A DNA stretch of 64,000 nucleotides from Nocardioides sp. J54 (lineage in GTDB: Bacteria > Actinomycetota > Actinomycetes > Propionibacteriales > Nocardioidaceae), in contig NZ_JAER01000005.1 of NCBI RefSeq assembly GCF_000519005.1, positions 157,930 through 221,929 on the forward strand, written 5' to 3'. This document shows, in pieces, positions 26,027 through 37,229 of this stretch (the first letter of the stretch is position 1; each line of letters starts with the position of its first letter). A model generated the notes under the pieces. It saw only the letters and a list, made by a program, of their open reading frames with translations. It searched no databases and was not told where the DNA came from. The position numbers and the translations under genes were made by a program.

Positions 26027-27058
26027 GTGGACTCCATCCTCCTGATGGTCATCGCGGTCGTCGTGATCGCGCTGGTCTTCGACTACACCAACGGCTTCCA
26101 CGACGCGGCGAACGCCATCGCGACCTCGGTGTCGACGCGCGCGCTCACGCCGCGCATCGCCCTCGCGATGGCGGCGATCCTCAACTTCGTCGGCGCCCTC
26201 CTCGGCGTCGGCGTCGCGCAGACGATCCAGGGGATCATCAGGATCGAGGAGGTCAGCTCCTCAGCGGTCGAGCTCGATCGGATCCATGCGCTGACCATCG
26301 TCCTGGCAGCGCTGGTCGGTGCGATCACGTGGAACCTGATCACCTGGTACTTCGGCATCCCGAGCTCGTCCTCGCACGCCCTCATCGGCGGCATCGTCGG
26401 TGCCGGCGTCGCCAGCGCGACGACGGTCGAGTGGGACACGCTCGTGGACAAGGTCGCCATCCCGATGGTCGCCTCGCCGCTCATCGGCTTCCTCGGCGCC
26501 TTCCTCTTCATGACCGCGATCATGTGGGCCTTCCGCAAGGCCAACCCGCACCGGATCAACCGCGGCTTCCGCTACGCGCAGACCGTCTCGGCCGCCGGCA
26601 TGTCGCTCGGCCACGGCCTCCAGGACGCCCAGAAGACGATGGGCGTCATCGTGCTCGCGCTCGTCGCGGGCGGCTACTCCGACGGCGACGACGTCCCGCT
26701 GTGGGTCATCGTGGCGGCAGCCCTCGCGATCGCAGCCGGCACCTACTCCGGCGGCTGGCGCATCATGCGCACCCTCGGCCGGAAGATCATCGACCTCGAC
26801 CCGCCGCGCGGCTTCGCCGCCGAGGGCGTTGCCGCCACCGTGCTCTACGTGATGGCCATGGGCCTGCACGCCCCGGTGTCGACCACCCACACGATCACGT
26901 CGGCGATCATGGGCTCGGGCGCGACCAAGCGCTTCAGCGCGGTCCGCTGGGGCGTCGCCCGTGGCATCGTCGTGGCCTGGGTCCTGACCATCCCCGCCGC
27001 TGCCCTGGTCGCCATCGCCACCTACTTCGGACTCGCCGCGGTCATCCCCGGCAACTGA
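26027..27058 (+). CDS. pit: Low-affinity inorganic phosphate transporter
   Basis: A Pit-family symporter that takes up metal-phosphate using the proton gradient. The 343-residue membrane protein carries the two family signatures. FDYTNGFHDAANAIATSVST lies near residue 19, and the repeat with SLGHGLQDAQKTMGVI in the second half. PSSSSHALIGG and PVSTTHTITSAIMGSG are also conserved. The start is GTG 26027 with GGGAG upstream. It is co-transcribed with the DUF47 gene and ends before the 22-bp repeat array that separates it from the convergent pst operon. It is shorter than the E. coli PitA type but normal for this subgroup. Confidence 0.95.
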   Translation: MDSILLMVIAVVVIALVFDYTNGFHDAANAIATSVSTRALTPRIALAMAAILNFVGALLGVGVAQTIQGIIRIEEVSSSAVELDRIHALTIVLAALVGAITWNLITWYFGIPSSSSHALIGGIVGAGVASATTVEWDTLVDKVAIPMVASPLIGFLGAFLFMTAIMWAFRKANPHRINRGFRYAQTVSAAGMSLGHGLQDAQKTMGVIVLALVAGGYSDGDDVPLWVIVAAALAIAAGTYSGGWRIMRTLGRKIIDLDPPRGFAAEGVAATVLYVMAMGLHAPVSTTHTITSAIMGSGATKRFSAVRWGVARGIVVAWVLTIPAAALVAIATYFGLAAVIPGN

Positions 27059-27075
27059 CCCTCCCCCGCCGGCTC

Positions 27076-27319
27076 GTCGAGACGTCACTTCCGGCACGTC
27101 GAGGCGTCACATTCGGCACGTCGAGGCGTCACTTGTGGCGGGTCGAGACGTCACTTGTGGCGGGTCGAGTGGTCAGTCATGGCACGTCGAGGCGTCGGCC
27201 CGCGCGCCGTCGTACGACGTGACCACTCGACGCGCCAGAAGTGACGCCTCAACAGGCCGGACCTGACCACTCAACAGGCCACAAGTGACCACTCGACGAG
27301 CCACATGTGACGCCTCGGC
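27076..27319. repeat. 22-bp-period inverted array (family B, copy 1)
   Basis: Between convergent pit and pstB. Five clean 22-bp units start at 27076, 27098, 27120, 27142 and 27164, each beginning GTCGAG then RCGTCA or TGGTCA and ending near GGC. A degenerate centre follows, then four or five units in inverted orientation ending at 27319, just before the pstB stop. Units differ mainly at the RCGTCA/TGGTCA switch and in the CTTNNGGC part. A sister array is at 33576-33730. It has no spacers of the CRISPR kind and no coding potential. RNA from either strand could fold into a long imperfect hairpin. Confidence 0.9.
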
Positions 27320-27320
27320 A

Positions 27321-28100
27321 TCAGCCGAAGCGGCCGGAGATGTAGGCCTCGGTGGCGGGGTCGTCGGGGTTGGCGAACATCTTCTTCGTCGGGTTGAACT
27401 CGACGAGGTGGCCGGGCTGGCCGGTCGCCTTGAGGTTGAAGAAGCCGGTGTCGTCGGAGACGCGGGCGGCCTGCTGCATGTTGTGGGTGACGATGACGAT
27501 CGTGTAGTCGTCCTTGAGCTCGTGGATGAGGTCCTCGATCGCGGAGGTGGAGATCGGGTCGAGGGCGGAGCAGGGCTCGTCCATGAGCAGCACCTGGGGC
27601 TCGACGGCGATGGCGCGGGCGATGCACAGCCGCTGCTGCTGGCCGCCGGAGAGGCCCATGCCGGGCTTGCCGAGGCGGTCCTTGACCTCGTTCCAGAGGT
27701 TGGCGCCGCGCAGCGAGCGCTCGACGACGTCGTCGGCCTCGGACTTCCTCAGCTTGCCGGCGTTCAGCTTCAGCCCGGCGAGGACGTTGTCGTAGATCGA
27801 CATCGTCGGGAACGGGTTCGGGCGCTGGAAGACCATGCCGATCTGGCGGCGCACCGCGACCGGGTCGACGCCGGGGTCGTAGAGGTCCTGGCCGTCGACG
27901 ACGATCTTGCCCTCGACGCGGGCGCCGGGGATCACCTCGTGCATCCGGTTGAGGGAGCGCAGGAAGGTCGACTTCCCGCAGCCGGAGGGGCCGATGAACG
28001 CGGTGACCGCACCGGCCCGGATGGTCATGTTGACGCCCTGCACCGCGAGGAAGTCGCCGTAGTAGATGTCGACGTCGGAGATGTCGATGCTCTTGGCCAT
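27321..28100 (-). CDS. pstB: Phosphate ABC transporter ATP-binding protein
   Basis: The ATPase of the high-affinity phosphate importer. The 259-residue protein has Walker [10 protein letters not shown] at 37-45, the signature LSGGQQQR at 150-157, and Walker [13 protein letters not shown] from 171. The H-loop is in IVTHNMQQA. The family-specific [14 protein letters not shown] is present. It is last in the pstSCAB operon, 46 bp after pstA, and ends next to the inverted repeat array. Confidence 0.97.
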   Translation of the reverse strand: MAKSIDISDVDIYYGDFLAVQGVNMTIRAGAVTAFIGPSGCGKSTFLRSLNRMHEVIPGARVEGKIVVDGQDLYDPGVDPVAVRRQIGMVFQRPNPFPTMSIYDNVLAGLKLNAGKLRKSEADDVVERSLRGANLWNEVKDRLGKPGMGLSGGQQQRLCIARAIAVEPQVLLMDEPCSALDPISTSAIEDLIHELKDDYTIVIVTHNMQQAARVSDDTGFFNLKATGQPGHLVEFNPTKKMFANPDDPATEAYISGRFG

Positions 28101-28146
28101 GTCTGCGTTTCTGCCTTCTCTTCTCTGCGGTCTGGGTGGCCCGCGC

Positions 28147-29214
28147 TCAGCGGGTCGGCGGTGCGAGGACCCGGCCGACGATGCGGGCGACGAGGTTGAG
28201 CACCATGACGATGACGATGAGGACGAACGCGGCGCCCCAGGCGATCGCCTCGGCCGGCGCGTCGCCGCGCAGGTTCTGGCCGTAGATCAGCACCGGCAGC
28301 GTGGTCATCGCCCCGTCGAACAGGTTCATGTTGGTGCGGTCGGTGGCGCCGGCGATCAGCAGCAGCGGCGCGGTCTCGCCGATGACGCGGGCGGTCGCGA
28401 GCGTGATGCCGGTGAGGATGCCGCCGAGCGCGGTGGGGAGCACGATCTTCACGATGGTGCGCCACTTCGGCGTTCCCAGCGCGTACGACGCCTCGCGCAG
28501 GTCGTCCGGCACGAGGCGCAGCATCTCCTCGGTCGCCCGCACCACGATCGGCACCATCAGCAGCGACAGCGCGACGGAGCCGCCGAATCCGGAGACGTGC
28601 GCTGGCCCGAAGATCAGCGTGAACAGCGCGAAGGCGAAGAGGCCGGCCACGATCGAGGGGATCCCGGTCATCACGTCGACCAGGAAGGTGATCGCCTTGG
28701 CCAGCTTGTTGCCCTTGCCGTACTCGACCAGGTAGATCGCCGCCATCACCCCGACGGGCACCGAGATCGCGGCAGCCCCGAGCGTGACCAGCAGGGTGCC
28801 GATGATGGCGTGGTAGATGCCGACCGGCTGCTCGATCTGGGTCCGGAAGAACGAGTAGCTCAGGAAGGTGCCGTCGATCCGGCCGGCACCCTCGCTGACC
28901 ACCCGCCACAGCAGCGACACCAGCGGTACGACGGCGATCGTGAACGTCGCCCACACCAGGCCGGTCATCATCCGGTCGGTCGCGCCGCGGCGTCCCTCGA
29001 CGGCCAGCGCCCACAGCGGCAGGACCAGCAGGTGCACCAGCGCGCCGGTGGCCGCCGCGGTCACGAGGCCGGTGCCGAGCACGAGCAGCAGCAGGGCCAG
29101 CGCGGTCGCCGTACCACCGACGACCGCGGGCGCCAGGCGCGGCAGCCGCGGGCGGACCAGCGGGACGTGGACCCGCTCCTTCTCCTCGGGAGCTGCCAGC
29201 AGGGTCGTCGTCAT
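28147..29214 (-). CDS. pstA: Phosphate ABC transporter permease
   Basis: A membrane subunit of the phosphate importer with 355 residues. It has about six hydrophobic core segments plus two extra N-terminal ones (residues about 35-80). The permease EAA-type loop reads [39 protein letters not shown] is typical of PstA. ATG 29214 overlaps the pstC stop (ATGA), so translation is coupled. A longer open frame upstream overlaps pstC and is not used. Confidence 0.95.
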   Translation of the reverse strand: MTTTLLAAPEEKERVHVPLVRPRLPRLAPAVVGGTATALALLLLVLGTGLVTAAATGALVHLLVLPLWALAVEGRRGATDRMMTGLVWATFTIAVVPLVSLLWRVVSEGAGRIDGTFLSYSFFRTQIEQPVGIYHAIIGTLLVTLGAAAISVPVGVMAAIYLVEYGKGNKLAKAITFLVDVMTGIPSIVAGLFAFALFTLIFGPAHVSGFGGSVALSLLMVPIVVRATEEMLRLVPDDLREASYALGTPKWRTIVKIVLPTALGGILTGITLATARVIGETAPLLLIAGATDRTNMNLFDGAMTTLPVLIYGQNLRGDAPAEAIAWGAAFVLIVIVMVLNLVARIVGRVLAPPTR

Positions 29215-30200
29215 CGGGCCATCCGCCTCTCGCTGCGGCCGATGACCCATCGGGCCGCGAAGTTCACCAGGAAGGTCAGCAGGAAGAGCACCAGCCCGGT
29301 CGCCACGAGGACCTCGAGCATGTCGGCGCTGCGCTCCTTGTACTTGAGCGCGATGTTGGCCGCGATCGACGTCGGGCTCGACTGCGCGATGATGTTCCAC
29401 GACAGGTCGAAGCCGACCGAGAGCACCATCGTGACGGCCATCGTCTCCCCGAGCGCGCGGCCGAGGCCGAGCATCACCGCGGACACCATGCCGGACCGGG
29501 CGTAGGGGAAGACCGTCATCCGGATCATCTCCCAGCGGGTCGCGCCGAGCGCCAGCGCCGCCTCCTCGTGCAGCCGAGGGGTGCGGGAGAAGACCTCGCG
29601 GGTGATCGCGGTGATGATCGGCAGGATCATCACCGCCAGCACGATGCCGGCGGTCAGGATCGAGCGGCCGGCCGTGTTGGGCTCCCCGAACAATGCGCCG
29701 AGGACCGGCCAGCCGCCGAAGGTCGCGTGCAACCACTCGTGCATCGGCACCAGCTGCCTGGCCAGGAAGAACGCGCCCCACAGGCCGTACACGACCGACG
29801 GTACGGCGGCGAGCAGGTCGATCACGAAGGCCGCGGGCGCGGACAGCCAGCGCGGGGCGTAGTGACTGATCACGAGCGCGATCCCGAAGGCCAGCGGCAC
29901 CGCGATGACCAGGGCGATGGCCGAGGCCGTGAACGTCCCGACCAGAAGCGGGAAGACGTAGCCGAGGAAGCTCTCGGCGTGCGGGCCGTAGACCTCGGAG
30001 GGCTTGCCGAAGCCGGTCGCCCCCTTGGCGAGCAGGAAGACGAAGACGCCGGCGAGGGCGGCGAGGATGGTCAGGCCGGCGGCGAGCGCACCACCGGCGA
30101 AGATGCGGTCACCGACGCCACCGCGGACGCTCGTCCAGTCGGCGGGCAGGTCTGGACGTCCGGTGGTCGGGGCGGTGCGCTCGGCAGGGCGGGCGGTCAC
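29211..30200 (-). CDS. pstC: Phosphate ABC transporter permease
   Basis: The second membrane subunit of the importer, with 329 residues. LLAAVPSVVYGLWG and the cytoplasmic loop EEAALALGATRWEMIRMTVFPYARSGMV are family hallmarks. GTG 30200 is chosen because GAGGTG lies about 6 nt upstream; an upstream in-frame ATG at 30281 would run through the intergenic hairpin. It is separated from pstS by a strong 21-bp stem-loop that probably lowers expression of pstCAB relative to pstS. Confidence 0.94.
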   Translation of the reverse strand: MTARPAERTAPTTGRPDLPADWTSVRGGVGDRIFAGGALAAGLTILAALAGVFVFLLAKGATGFGKPSEVYGPHAESFLGYVFPLLVGTFTASAIALVIAVPLAFGIALVISHYAPRWLSAPAAFVIDLLAAVPSVVYGLWGAFFLARQLVPMHEWLHATFGGWPVLGALFGEPNTAGRSILTAGIVLAVMILPIITAITREVFSRTPRLHEEAALALGATRWEMIRMTVFPYARSGMVSAVMLGLGRALGETMAVTMVLSVGFDLSWNIIAQSSPTSIAANIALKYKERSADMLEVLVATGLVLFLLTFLVNFAARWVIGRSERRMAR

Positions 30201-30245
30201 GGGTTCACCTCGTGCGACGTGGGCTCGGGTCGTCGGGACGACCGG

Positions 30246-30292
30246 GACGTGGTCGGGTGCGGCCGGAGGAGCCGGCCGCACCCGACCACGTC
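30246..30292 (-). terminator. Perfect 21-bp stem-loop between pstS and pstC
   Basis: Positions 30246-30266 pair perfectly with 30272-30292 around the loop AGGAG; the stem covers the pstS stop codon. In binding-protein operons such structures stabilise the upstream mRNA and attenuate transcription into the permease genes, giving an excess of PstS. Confidence 0.75.
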
Positions 30293-31403
30293 ACCGGCTC
30301 GTGATCCCGGCGACGATCTCCTGCACGCGGGCGGCGGTCTCGTCGGAGAGCTCGGCGGAGCCGGCGTGCTCGGCCGACTCGGCCTGGCCCTCGTCGGAGA
30401 CGATGTACTCGAGGTAGCCCCGCACGTTGTCGGCCTCGGCCTGGTCGGCGTAGGTCTCGCAGGCGATGAGGTACGACAGCAGGATCACCGGGTAGGCACC
30501 GGCCTCGGTGGTGGTGCGGTCGACGTCGACGGCGATGTCGGTCTCGTCGCGGCCCGCGACGACCGGGGAGACCTCGACGGTCTTCGCCGCGGCCTCGGGC
30601 GACGGGGCGACGTACTCCTCGCCGACCTGGACCGACACCACGTCGAGGTCGCCGGTCTGGCTCGCGTCGGCGTACCCGATCGCGCCCTCGGTGTCACCGA
30701 TCGACTTCACGACGCCGGACGTGCCCTCGGCCGACAGGCCGCCGGAGACGGGGAAGGCGTCCTCGGCCTCGTAGGGCCACACGTCGGGGGCGACCTTGTT
30801 GAGGTAGTCGGTGAAGTTCTTCGTCGTGCCCGAGTCGTCGGAGCGGTGCACCGGCGAGATCTTCAGGTCGGGCAGCTCGACGCCGTCGTTCTGCGCGACG
30901 ATCGCGGGGTCGTCCCACGTCGTGATCTTGCCGTCGAAGATCCCGGCGAGGGTCGCGGCGTCGAGGTTGACCGAGTCCACGCCGGGGACGTTGAACGCCA
31001 CGGCGATCGAGGAGATGTACGCCGGGATCTCGATCACGTTGCCGTCGCAGCGCTCCTTGGCGCTGGCCAGCTCCTCGTCCTTGAGGTAGGAGTCGGAGCC
31101 CGCGAAGGACAGTGCCTCGTTGATGAACTGGCTGCGGCCGTCGGTCGATCCGAGCAGGGCGTAGTCGATGGTGAGGTTGCCACCCTGCTCGCCCTGGAAC
31201 GCGGTCTTCCAGGCCTCCTGGGCCTTCTCCTGGGAGGTGGCGCCGCCACCCTTGAGGTTGCCGCTCAGGCTGCCGGTGGAGGCGCCGTCGCCGCCGGTGT
31301 CGCCACCGGACTCGTTCGCGGCGCTGCAGGCGCTCATCAGCAGGGCGATCGCGGCGATGCCGGGGACGGCCGCGCGGCGGAGGTGCGTGAGGTTCAAGTA
31401 CAT
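30291..31403 (-). CDS. pstS: Phosphate-binding lipoprotein
   Basis: The extracellular high-affinity phosphate receptor of the Pst system. With ATG 31403 it has 370 residues. A lipoprotein signal (RRAAVPGIAAIALLMSAC) places the lipidated Cys near residue 26, followed by a Gly/Ser-rich linker. Phosphate-binding segments include LKGGGATSQEKAQEAW, FAGSDSYLKDEE, SPVHRSDDSGTTKNFTDYL and SGVVKSIGDTEGAIGYAD. It is the first gene of pstSCAB and has a PHO box about 90 bp upstream. A start at 31451 would put charged residues before the signal. Confidence 0.95.
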   Translation of the reverse strand: MYLNLTHLRRAAVPGIAAIALLMSACSAANESGGDTGGDGASTGSLSGNLKGGGATSQEKAQEAWKTAFQGEQGGNLTIDYALLGSTDGRSQFINEALSFAGSDSYLKDEELASAKERCDGNVIEIPAYISSIAVAFNVPGVDSVNLDAATLAGIFDGKITTWDDPAIVAQNDGVELPDLKISPVHRSDDSGTTKNFTDYLNKVAPDVWPYEAEDAFPVSGGLSAEGTSGVVKSIGDTEGAIGYADASQTGDLDVVSVQVGEEYVAPSPEAAAKTVEVSPVVAGRDETDIAVDVDRTTTEAGAYPVILLSYLIACETYADQAEADNVRGYLEYIVSDEGQAESAEHAGSAELSDETAARVQEIVAGITSR

Positions 31404-31493
31404 GCCTCTCGGAGGTGAGGGTCGTCGTGGCCCTCTGTTCGGACTGGACACTCCGCAAGCTAGGCAGCCCGGGTGACGCGAGCTCCGGCCCGA

Positions 31494-31511
31494 CCTGAAC
31501 GCAAGGTGAAC
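31494..31511 (-). promoter_or_regulatory. PHO box upstream of pstS
   Basis: On the minus strand two direct repeats, GTTCACC (31511-31505) and GTTCAGG (31500-31494), are separated by 4 bp, giving the 11-bp period of Streptomyces PhoP sites. A TAGCTT -10-like box lies downstream near 31460. It supports phosphate-starvation control of pstSCAB by PhoP, which is not encoded in this window. Confidence 0.8.
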
Positions 31512-31579
31512 AGTGGTCGACCAGCCGTCACCAGCCAGGCTCAGCCGCCGTCAACAGCAGCCGTCAACAGCAGCCGGGC

Positions 31580-32446
31580 TCAGCCTCGGGGTGGCTGGTG
31601 CCGCTCGACCGCCACGACCGCGCCCTTGCGCACGTGCAGCACCAGCATCTCGGCCTTCGCCAGCTCCTCGACGTCGTCGGGGGCGATCCCGGCGGCGTCG
31701 TACGCGAGCGGCAGGACGGGGCGGTGCGTGCACAGCACCGCGGGCTGGTCGCCGGCGAGCAGCTCCTCGACGATGCGGGCGACGGCGCCCGCGGTGGCCT
31801 TCTCCTCGCTGAGCCGGCGGCGCAGGTCGAGGTCGAGGCCGTGCGCGTCGGCGTAGGGCCGCACCGACTGCACGCAGCGGGTGCTCGACGACGTGACGAC
31901 CCGCTGGACGCCGTACGCCGCGAGCAGGTCGACCAGCCGCGCCGCCTGCTCCTCCCCCGCGGCCCGCAGCGGCCGGTCGGCGTCCTCGCCCTCCCAGTCG
32001 TCGCGCTCAAGGGCGAGACCGTGCCGCAGCACGATGACGGCGTGGGTACGGCGACGGAGCCGGCGCGCCTGCTGGAGGGTCCGGCGGTCGTGCTCGTAGG
32101 TGAGCCGTTCGCGAGCGTCGTCGTGGGGCACCCACTCGACGGCGTCGATCTCGTCGTTGGGCTCATAGCCGGCCACGTCGTCGCTGCCGGTCACCCGCCC
32201 GGTCCAGTAGTGGACGGTCTTGCCGCGACCGTTCACCGGGTAGCGCTGCGACGGCAGCGGGGGGCCGAGGCGCACCCGGAGGCCGGTCTCCTCCTCGACC
32301 TCGCGCACCGCCGCGGCGACCGGGTGCTCACCGGGGTCGAGCTTGCCCTTGGGGAACGACCAGTCGTCGTACCGAGGCCGGTGGACGAGGAGCACCTCGC
32401 GGCCCGGGCGGAAGACGACCACTCCGGCGGCGAGGATGTCGGGCAC
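31580..32446 (-). CDS. Nudix hydrolase fused to histidine phosphatase (MutT1-like)
   Basis: A two-domain protein of 288 residues with the architecture of mycobacterial MutT1, which cleaves 8-oxo-(d)GTP or diadenosine polyphosphates. The Nudix box runs from Gly34 to Leu56 (GKLDPGE, then REVEEETGL). A histidine phosphatase domain begins with VLRHG at 139-143. Its second His is within LCTHRPVLP. GTG 32446 lies 6 nt after a TAACCT box without a Shine-Dalgarno, so a leaderless start is likely. It is upstream of the pst operon on the same strand, separated by the PHO-box promoter. Confidence 0.9.
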   Translation of the reverse strand: MPDILAAGVVVFRPGREVLLVHRPRYDDWSFPKGKLDPGEHPVAAAVREVEEETGLRVRLGPPLPSQRYPVNGRGKTVHYWTGRVTGSDDVAGYEPNDEIDAVEWVPHDDARERLTYEHDRRTLQQARRLRRRTHAVIVLRHGLALERDDWEGEDADRPLRAAGEEQAARLVDLLAAYGVQRVVTSSSTRCVQSVRPYADAHGLDLDLRRRLSEEKATAGAVARIVEELLAGDQPAVLCTHRPVLPLAYDAAGIAPDDVEELAKAEMLVLHVRKGAVVAVERHQPPRG

Positions 32447-32496
32447 ACGACTAGGTTAGGGCCCGGCCCGCCCCGACCCGCCGAGGAGAACGTCCG

Positions 32497-33567
32497 TTGC
32501 GCCGACCCGCCCTGGCCTGGTCCCGCCGCCGCTGGCTGGTCGTCGGCGCCGTGCTGGCCGTCGTCGTCGCCGCGCTGGTGATGGTCTGGGTCGTCCGCGA
32601 CGACGAGCGCACTCCGCTGGAGGAGGCGCTCGCGCTCGCCCCGGAGTCGTCGGCCCGCTACGGCTGGACCGACTGGGCGGAGGTACGCGCGGAGGTGGGC
32701 ACCGACCTCTCGGCCGGGTCGACGGGCGCCGAGGTCGACGACTTCCTGCTCGAGGCCTACGACCGCGACCTGACGAGCGCGACGGCGCTGGACGACTCCG
32801 CGGCGGCGATGCAGGACGACCTCGGCTTCTCCCCCGCCACCCTGGAGTGGGAGCTGTTCGCACAAGGCGGGGCCGGGGCGCTGCTCGTCCTGGGCCTGCC
32901 CGAGGACGCGGACGTCGACGCGCTGCGTGAGCGGTTGCGCGAGGCCCGGTTCATCGAGCCCGACGAGGACGACGGCGTGTGGTTCGCCGACGCCGGCAAG
33001 CTCCAGGAGCTCAGCGGCCCGGTCACCCCGCAGCTCGGTGCGATCGAGATCGACGAGGACGCAGGGATCGTCTACGCCAGCGACGACCCGGGCTTCCTCG
33101 GGCTGCGGGCCGACGTGGCGCGCGGCGACGTGGACGACCCGGTCGGCCGGGCTGCAGCCGCCCTCGGGGAGCCGCTGGCAGCGGTGGTCTACACCGGCGA
33201 CCACGCCTGCGGCGAGCTCGCGATGAGCGGCGCCGACCCGGTCGACCGTACCCGCGGCGCGGAGCTGATCGAGGACGCCGGCGGGGTCCACCCGCTCACC
33301 GGGTTCGCGATGGCAGCCCGGGCCGACGGCGACGTGCGGGTGGCGCTGGTGCTCGACACCGACGAGCAGGCCCGCGCCGACGCCGACAGCCGCTCCCGCC
33401 TCGCCGCCGGCCCGGCCCCCGGCCAGGGCGGCACCTTCCCCGAGCGCTTCGAGCTCGGCCGGGTCACCGCCGACGGCACCCTCGTCACCATGGACCTCAC
33501 CCCGGTCGACGGCTCCCCCGTCATCTCCGACCTCACCTCGGGCCCGGTCCTCTTCGCCGCCTGCTGA
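32497..33567 (+). CDS. DUF3352-like membrane-anchored protein
   Basis: A protein of 356 residues of unknown function. A single N-terminal TM segment (about 12-34) is followed by a large extracytoplasmic domain rich in Asp/Glu/Ala. The stretch EEALALAPESSARYGWTDWAEVR and the overall layout resemble DUF3352 proteins; this is a tentative match from memory. TTG 32497 is used because GAGGAG is 8 nt upstream. It is divergent from the Nudix gene, with a short gap. No catalytic motif is seen. Confidence 0.75.
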   Translation: MRRPALAWSRRRWLVVGAVLAVVVAALVMVWVVRDDERTPLEEALALAPESSARYGWTDWAEVRAEVGTDLSAGSTGAEVDDFLLEAYDRDLTSATALDDSAAAMQDDLGFSPATLEWELFAQGGAGALLVLGLPEDADVDALRERLREARFIEPDEDDGVWFADAGKLQELSGPVTPQLGAIEIDEDAGIVYASDDPGFLGLRADVARGDVDDPVGRAAAALGEPLAAVVYTGDHACGELAMSGADPVDRTRGAELIEDAGGVHPLTGFAMAARADGDVRVALVLDTDEQARADADSRSRLAAGPAPGQGGTFPERFELGRVTADGTLVTMDLTPVDGSPVISDLTSGPVLFAAC

Positions 33568-33575
33568 CCTGCGCG

Positions 33576-33730
33576 GTCGAGACGTCACTTCCGGCACGTC
33601 GAGTGGTCACTTCCGGCAGGTTGAGTGGTCACGTACGGCGGCCTGCCGTTCGTGACGCCTCGACACGCCACACGTGACGTCTCGACCGGCCACAAGTGAC
33701 GCCTCGACCGGCCACAAGTGACGTCTCAAC
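33576..33730. repeat. 22-bp-period inverted array (family B, copy 2)
   Basis: A second copy of the 27076-27319 array type, between convergent genes ending at 33567 and 33734. Three units start at 33576, 33598 and 33620 (GTCGAGACGTCAC, GTCGAGTGGTCAC, GTTGAGTGGTCAC). Four inverted units follow, finishing with CGTCTCAAC at 33730. It begins 8 bp after one stop codon and ends 3 bp before the other, so it fills the whole junction. Confidence 0.9.
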
Positions 33731-33733
33731 CCA

Positions 33734-36023
<2,290 letters not shown>

Positions 36024-36040
<17 letters not shown>

Positions 36041-37001
36041 TGCTCTCTCCGTGCTCGTCCCCCTCGTGCCCGACAGCACCATCGGCACCGTGCGCGGTGC
36101 CCCCGGCCCCGATGGTGAAGGTCGCGGTCCGGACCACGCCGTCGTGCTTGAAGTCGAGGTAGAGGTGGTAGGTCCCGTCGCTCGGGACGGTGGTGTGGAA
36201 GACGACCTCCGGGCCGGGCTCGGTCGTGCCGTCGCCGGGCTCGCCGTCCGGGTGGACGTGGAGGTAGGCGAGGTCGCCGGCGCGCAGCGCGACCAGGTGG
36301 CCGTAGGCGCCCAGGTAGGGCTCGAGGTCGGTGACCGGCTCGCCGTCCTTGCTGACGCTCAGCGCGAGCTGGGCGTCGGCGCCGGCGGACAGGTCGCCGT
36401 CGAGGGTGACCCGGTAGCCGTCGACCTCCGAGGTGCGCCGCTCGCCGCGGGGCGTGGCCGCGCGGAAGTCGCCGTCGACGGCGAGGTCGGTGCCCAGGGT
36501 GAGCGCCGCAGCACCGGTCGCCTTGAAGTCGGCGAAGATCCGCCAGCTGCCCGGCGTGAGCGCGAGCTCGGTCGTCCAGGTGTCGCCGCGGAGGACCGGG
36601 TGCACGTGCTGGAAGCCGGTCAGGTCGCGGCGTACGGCGATGAGGTGCAGCTGCTTCTCGTGCTGGACGTCGTACGACGTCACGGGCTCGCCGTCCGGCC
36701 CGGTGATGGTGAACCGCACCGGGACAGCCGGGCCGGCCTCGGCACGGTCGTCGGCCAGCCGCAGGGCGTAGCCGTCCCGGGCCGTCTGGAGGCCGCCGGG
36801 CTGGCCGGCCCCGCTCGCCGGCGTGACGTGCACGCGGTGGTCCCCGTCGCCAGGGACGTCCGGCGCGCCCGCGTGGGTGTCGTGGGTCGGCGCCGGCTCC
36901 CCGGCGCCGACCGGGCCGGCCGCCTTGCCGACGAGCAGGGCGACGGCGAAGACGACGACGGCGACCGCGCCGAAGCCGGCCAGCCGCGCCGCGGTGCTCA
37001 T
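36024..37001 (-). CDS. His-rich membrane-anchored protein of the copper operon
   Basis: A 325-residue protein with one N-terminal TM segment (about 8-28) and an extracytoplasmic part of three beta-rich repeats. [22 protein letters not shown] and [13 protein letters not shown] look like metal-exposed His clusters. The last 20 residues are His/Glu/Gly-rich ([14 protein letters not shown], ending GHTH). It lies between copZ and copA with overlapping stop/start codons on both sides. A role in periplasmic copper binding is likely from context; the family is only loosely known. Confidence 0.8.
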
Positions 37002-37204
37002 GCGAGCTGGTAGCCGGCTTCCTCGACGGCGGCCTTGACGGCGGCCTGGTCGAGGGGCTCGGCGCTGGTGATGGTGACCGCACCGGTGGGCAGGTCGACG
37101 GCGACGTCCTCGACGCCCGCGATCTCCTGGACCTCCTCGGTGACGGAGGCGACGCAGTGGTTGCAGGTCATGCCGGTGACGGTGAAGGTCTGGGTGGTGC
37201 TCAT
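36998..37204 (-). CDS. copZ: Copper chaperone, heavy-metal-associated domain
   Basis: A 68-residue ferredoxin-like metallochaperone with the metal-binding GMTCNHC (Cys14, Cys17). It would carry Cu(I) to the CopA N-terminal domain and to CsoR. ATG 37204 follows csoR by 25 bp; the stop overlaps the next start (ATGA). The size and fold-forming pattern (TFTVTGMTC..., VDLPTGAVTI, AVEEAGYQL) are standard. Confidence 0.93.
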   Translation of the reverse strand: MSTTQTFTVTGMTCNHCVASVTEEVQEIAGVEDVAVDLPTGAVTITSAEPLDQAAVKAAVEEAGYQLA

Positions 37205-37229
37205 GGGAGTTCCTCTCTGGGTTCGGGTG

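Noticed and set aside
27076..27319. Possible CRISPR array
   Set aside because: Units are contiguous at 22 bp with no spacers, the second half is inverted, and no cas genes are present.
28147..29781. 544-codon version of pstA
   Set aside because: The first 189 codons overlap pstC in another frame; ATG 29214 with ATGA coupling fits the family length.
30203..30209. GTTCACC before pstC as a second PHO box
   Set aside because: Single unit in the wrong orientation for pstC, without the 11-bp repeat.
31513..31572. Short direct repeats GCCGTCAACAGCA near the Nudix gene stop as a regulatory array
   Set aside because: Only two copies in GC-rich spacer; no dyad or known motif.
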